Of a stretch of 35,385 nucleotides of DNA, positions 33,594 through 35,385 are shown one piece after another. The DNA is from an uncultured Pirellulaceae bacterium (GTDB taxonomy: Bacteria; Planctomycetota; Planctomycetia; Pirellulales; Pirellulaceae). Under the pieces are notes generated by a model. That model was not told where the DNA came from, ran no database searches, and saw only the letters and a program-made list of their open reading frames with translations. The stretch's first letter is position 1, and every line of letters starts with the position of its first letter. The stretch lies in assembly GCA_937967505.1 (NCBI GenBank), contig CALCJM010000082.1:1-35385 (forward strand), given 5' to 3'. The translations under genes and the position numbers were made by a program.

Positions 33594-34595
33594 TTACCCG
33601 GTTTCCGCCATGTCCCGGGCGTGATAACTACTGCGCACAAACGGTCCGCTGGCCACTTTTTTGAATCCCAGCTTCCGCGCCGAATTCCCCAGCCATTCGA
33701 ATTCTTCCGGTGTCACAAACCTGACAACCGGAAGGTAGCGGTCGGTAGAGGGTTTCAAATACTGTCCCAGCGTTAAAAAGTCGCAACCCACGTCCCTCAA
33801 GTCGGCCAGCACTTCAAAGATCTCTTCGTGGGTCTCGCCCAATCCCAGCATCAATCCGCTTTTGGTTTTGATGTCAGGATCTTTTTCCTTGATTCGTCGC
33901 AGCAATTCCAGCGTCCATTTATAGTCTGATTTGGGGCCGCGCACGCGTCGGTAAAGCCGTGGCACCGTTTCGGTATTGTGGTTGAACACTTCGGGTTTGG
34001 CCTCGATCACCCGGTCCAGCCCTGCTGGGGCGTGAATGAAGTCGGGTGTCAGGACTTCGACTGAAGCCCCCGTCTTCTCCCGGACCGCTTTAATACATTG
34101 GAAGAAATGCTCTGCGCCACCGTCGGGCAAATCGTCGCGTGTGACCGAAGTAATCACGACATGTTTCAGCCCCAGGCGAAGCGACGCTTCAGCCAGCCTT
34201 TGGGGTTCATCCAGTTCCAGGGCTTCCGGTTTGCCCCGGCTGACTGCACAGAACCCGCAGGGGCGGGTGCAAACATTGCCCAGCACCATGAATGTCGCGG
34301 TATTTTGTGAGTAACATTCCATACGGTTGGGGCAGCGCGCATTGTCGCAGACGGTTTCCAGATTCAGTTCTTCCAGTAATTCGGTCGTGTGACCAACATT
34401 ATTGCCTTTGGGGATGTTCCGTTTGAGCCACTTGGGCAGTCGCTCGGTGGCTTCGGCCTCGAGGGCAACGACATTAAATCCGCCCCCTGCACCACAAGCC
34501 CCACCGCTGCCACATGATCCGGATGCCGGGCCAGACGCGTTGGAGGTGCCGATGACCGGCAGTGAAGTCGAAGAGCGTGAAGAAGTCTGACTCAT
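33594..34595 (-). CDS. lipA: Lipoyl synthase LipA
   Basis: LipA inserts two sulfur atoms into octanoyl groups on lipoate-dependent enzymes. The 333-residue protein has the auxiliary cluster motif CDNARCPNRMEC (CX4CX5C) followed by the radical-SAM motif CTRPCGFC (CX3CX2C), then VVITSVTRDDLPDGGAEHF, VFNHNTETVPRLYRRVR and LMLGLGETHEEI. The N-terminus (about 1-45) is a low-complexity Ser/Gly stretch with two extra Cys (SGSCGSGGACGAGGG) not found in most LipA. ATG 34593-34595. lipB is not adjacent. Confidence 0.96.
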   Translation of the reverse strand: MSQTSSRSSTSLPVIGTSNASGPASGSCGSGGACGAGGGFNVVALEAEATERLPKWLKRNIPKGNNVGHTTELLEELNLETVCDNARCPNRMECYSQNTATFMVLGNVCTRPCGFCAVSRGKPEALELDEPQRLAEASLRLGLKHVVITSVTRDDLPDGGAEHFFQCIKAVREKTGASVEVLTPDFIHAPAGLDRVIEAKPEVFNHNTETVPRLYRRVRGPKSDYKWTLELLRRIKEKDPDIKTKSGLMLGLGETHEEIFEVLADLRDVGCDFLTLGQYLKPSTDRYLPVVRFVTPEEFEWLGNSARKLGFKKVASGPFVRSSYHARDMAETG

Positions 34596-34891
34596 GAAGT
34601 TGCGTTTTTTAATTGGTGACAGGGCCGGTATCTGCTTTGCCCAGCGTAATGCATTTGAAGAATCATTGTAAAGTTCGCCTATAAAAGGGACTAGACCTTA
34701 AATAAGCGATCTGCGCATGGTCTATGGCCCTGATTGGCACGCATATTCAGCAAAAAGCAACCACTGGCAACACCTCGAAATCGTTCGGGAAACCTGGCAG
34801 TCCGATAACCGGTTCAGCAGCGTCTCTAAATTCAGACGCGTGTCGAATTTCCAACGTTCGATTTGACCAGTCTTCTCTTTTAGGAGTATCC
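34596..34891. other. Region between lipA and the remnant ORF
   Basis: About 296 bp with the presumed lipA promoter. A plus-strand TATAAA at 34680-34685 has a TTGAAG 19 bp upstream, a weak promoter candidate for the remnant gene starting at 34892. Nothing else is seen. Confidence 0.3.
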
Positions 34892-34945
34892 ATGGAACGT
34901 CCTTCGATCTACGTCAAAATAAAAGTCTTGGGCGCGATCTACACA
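34892..34945 (+). pseudogene. First 18 codons of a disrupted gene, possibly transposase/integrase
   Basis: ATG 34892 is preceded by AGGAG (34882-34886) at ideal spacing. The first residues read MERPSIYVKIKVLGAIYT, which I recall as similar to the start of integrase-core (IS481-like) transposases in planctomycetes. From 34947 the sequence is tandem repeat and the frame loses any protein character. This looks like a gene whose body was replaced or deleted at the repeat boundary. The family link is from memory and unproven. Confidence 0.4.
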
Positions 34946-34946
34946 G

Positions 34947-35220
34947 GCGTCAGCCCCAAAAAACGTAGCTACCGTCGCCAGACGGTGGAGCACCAGAGAC
35001 AACGACACTTCAGATGGCCACCAGCCCGCAAACCCATCCACGCTCTGGCGAGCGTAGCCACGCACCCACACAAGCGTCAGCCCCCAAAAAACGTAGCCAC
35101 CGTCGCCAGACGGTGGAGCATCAGAGACAACGGCACTTCAGATGGCCACCAGCCCACAAACCCACCCACGCTTTGGCGAGCGTAGCCACGTACCCACACA
35201 AGCGTCAGCCCCAAAAAAAC
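34947..35220. repeat. 127/128-bp tandem repeat, two full copies and a partial third
   Basis: Copy 1 is 34947-35073, copy 2 is 35074-35201, and a partial third (GCGTCAGCCCCAAAAAAAC) follows from 35202. The two full copies are nearly identical, with about a dozen differences. Each contains a hairpin, ACCGTCGCCAGACGGT, and a related inverted motif (TGGCGAGCGTAGCCACG). Short matching sequence (ACACA then GCGTCAG) lies at each junction. Too few units, too long and without spacers to be CRISPR. Confidence 0.85.
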
Positions 35221-35385
35221 AACCACTTCATTAGGTACAGTGACAATTCAGATCGCTGAAAACAATATCATAAAAAAATTCCCCAATGTCGAAGAATTTT
35301 CTTGCATGTGGATTTCAGATTGCTACAACCGATCGTAATACCGGATTTCGAACCGTTTGTTGAATCAACGCTGTTCAAGCCGTTA
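35221..35385. other. Right end of window, no feature seen
   Basis: The last 165 bp are AT-richer than the rest and have no accepted frame, terminator or promoter. A gene could begin beyond the window edge. Confidence 0.3.

Noticed and set aside
34947-35220. CRISPR array
   Set aside because: The units are 127/128 bp direct tandem copies without unique spacers, and no cas gene is present.

Overview
The window reads as chromosomal DNA of a planctomycete, probably of the Pirellulaceae/Rhodopirellula type. This rests on recalled family knowledge, not a search. Supporting signs are many long proteins with Ala/Pro/Ser-rich or acidic spacers (an FHA-like protein with a membrane tail, a helix-turn-helix protein with a membrane tail), a secreted Gly-rich protein, poor Shine-Dalgarno sequences at many starts, genes scattered over both strands, and a ribonucleotide reductase with the Chlamydia-like (PVC) class Ic radical site. 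No rRNA, tRNA, CRISPR array or intact insertion sequence is visible.

Layout. 1-830 is a decayed stretch: the tail of one gene, a 98-bp palindromic repeat, a short coding-like scrap and the C-terminal part of an AAA ATPase. 850-4974 carries an acidic HTH/membrane protein, an ABC-2 permease without a visible ATPase, and a bile acid:sodium symporter-like protein. 5013-5110 is a second, inverted copy of the 98-bp repeat. 5169-9925 is a minus-strand flagellar export-gate operon, fliO-fliP-fliQ-fliR-flhB. FlhB stops before its autocleavage domain, and FliO, FliP and FliQ carry long spacers or tails. 10167-12452 holds a putative lipoprotein, a small helical protein and a membrane protein made of two nearly repeated halves. 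12569-13807 holds queE and queF of the queuosine pathway, divergently arranged. 13883-20229 holds a TIM-barrel sugar isomerase-like protein, the FHA-like protein, an HtrA protease and a nucleoside hydrolase. 20618-24198 is housekeeping: trpD, a 33-residue basic protein, trmB, rpsT and hemD.

24325-29134 is the best story in the window. nrdA and nrdB encode a class I ribonucleotide reductase whose small subunit has Phe in place of the radical Tyr, with every metal ligand at the spacing of the Chlamydia Mn/Fe enzyme. About 540 bp upstream of nrdA lies a consensus promoter overlapped by two NrdR-type boxes exactly 31 bp apart. Between promoter and nrdA are a possible 78-codon ORF and a 9-bp-stem hairpin. 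29673-34595 holds a SprT-like zinc peptidase, a secreted protein with two repeated beta-sandwich-like domains and a Cys/Gly-rich tail behind a clear promoter, then thiS-thiG and lipA. 34596-35385 is again decayed: the first 18 codons of a gene with a good ribosome-binding site run straight into a 127/128-bp tandem repeat.

No single multi-gene cluster stands out as a wholly new defence or biosynthetic system. The points most worth following are the nrd promoter and leader, the truncated FlhB in an otherwise intact operon, the palindromic repeat families and the duplicated transporter.
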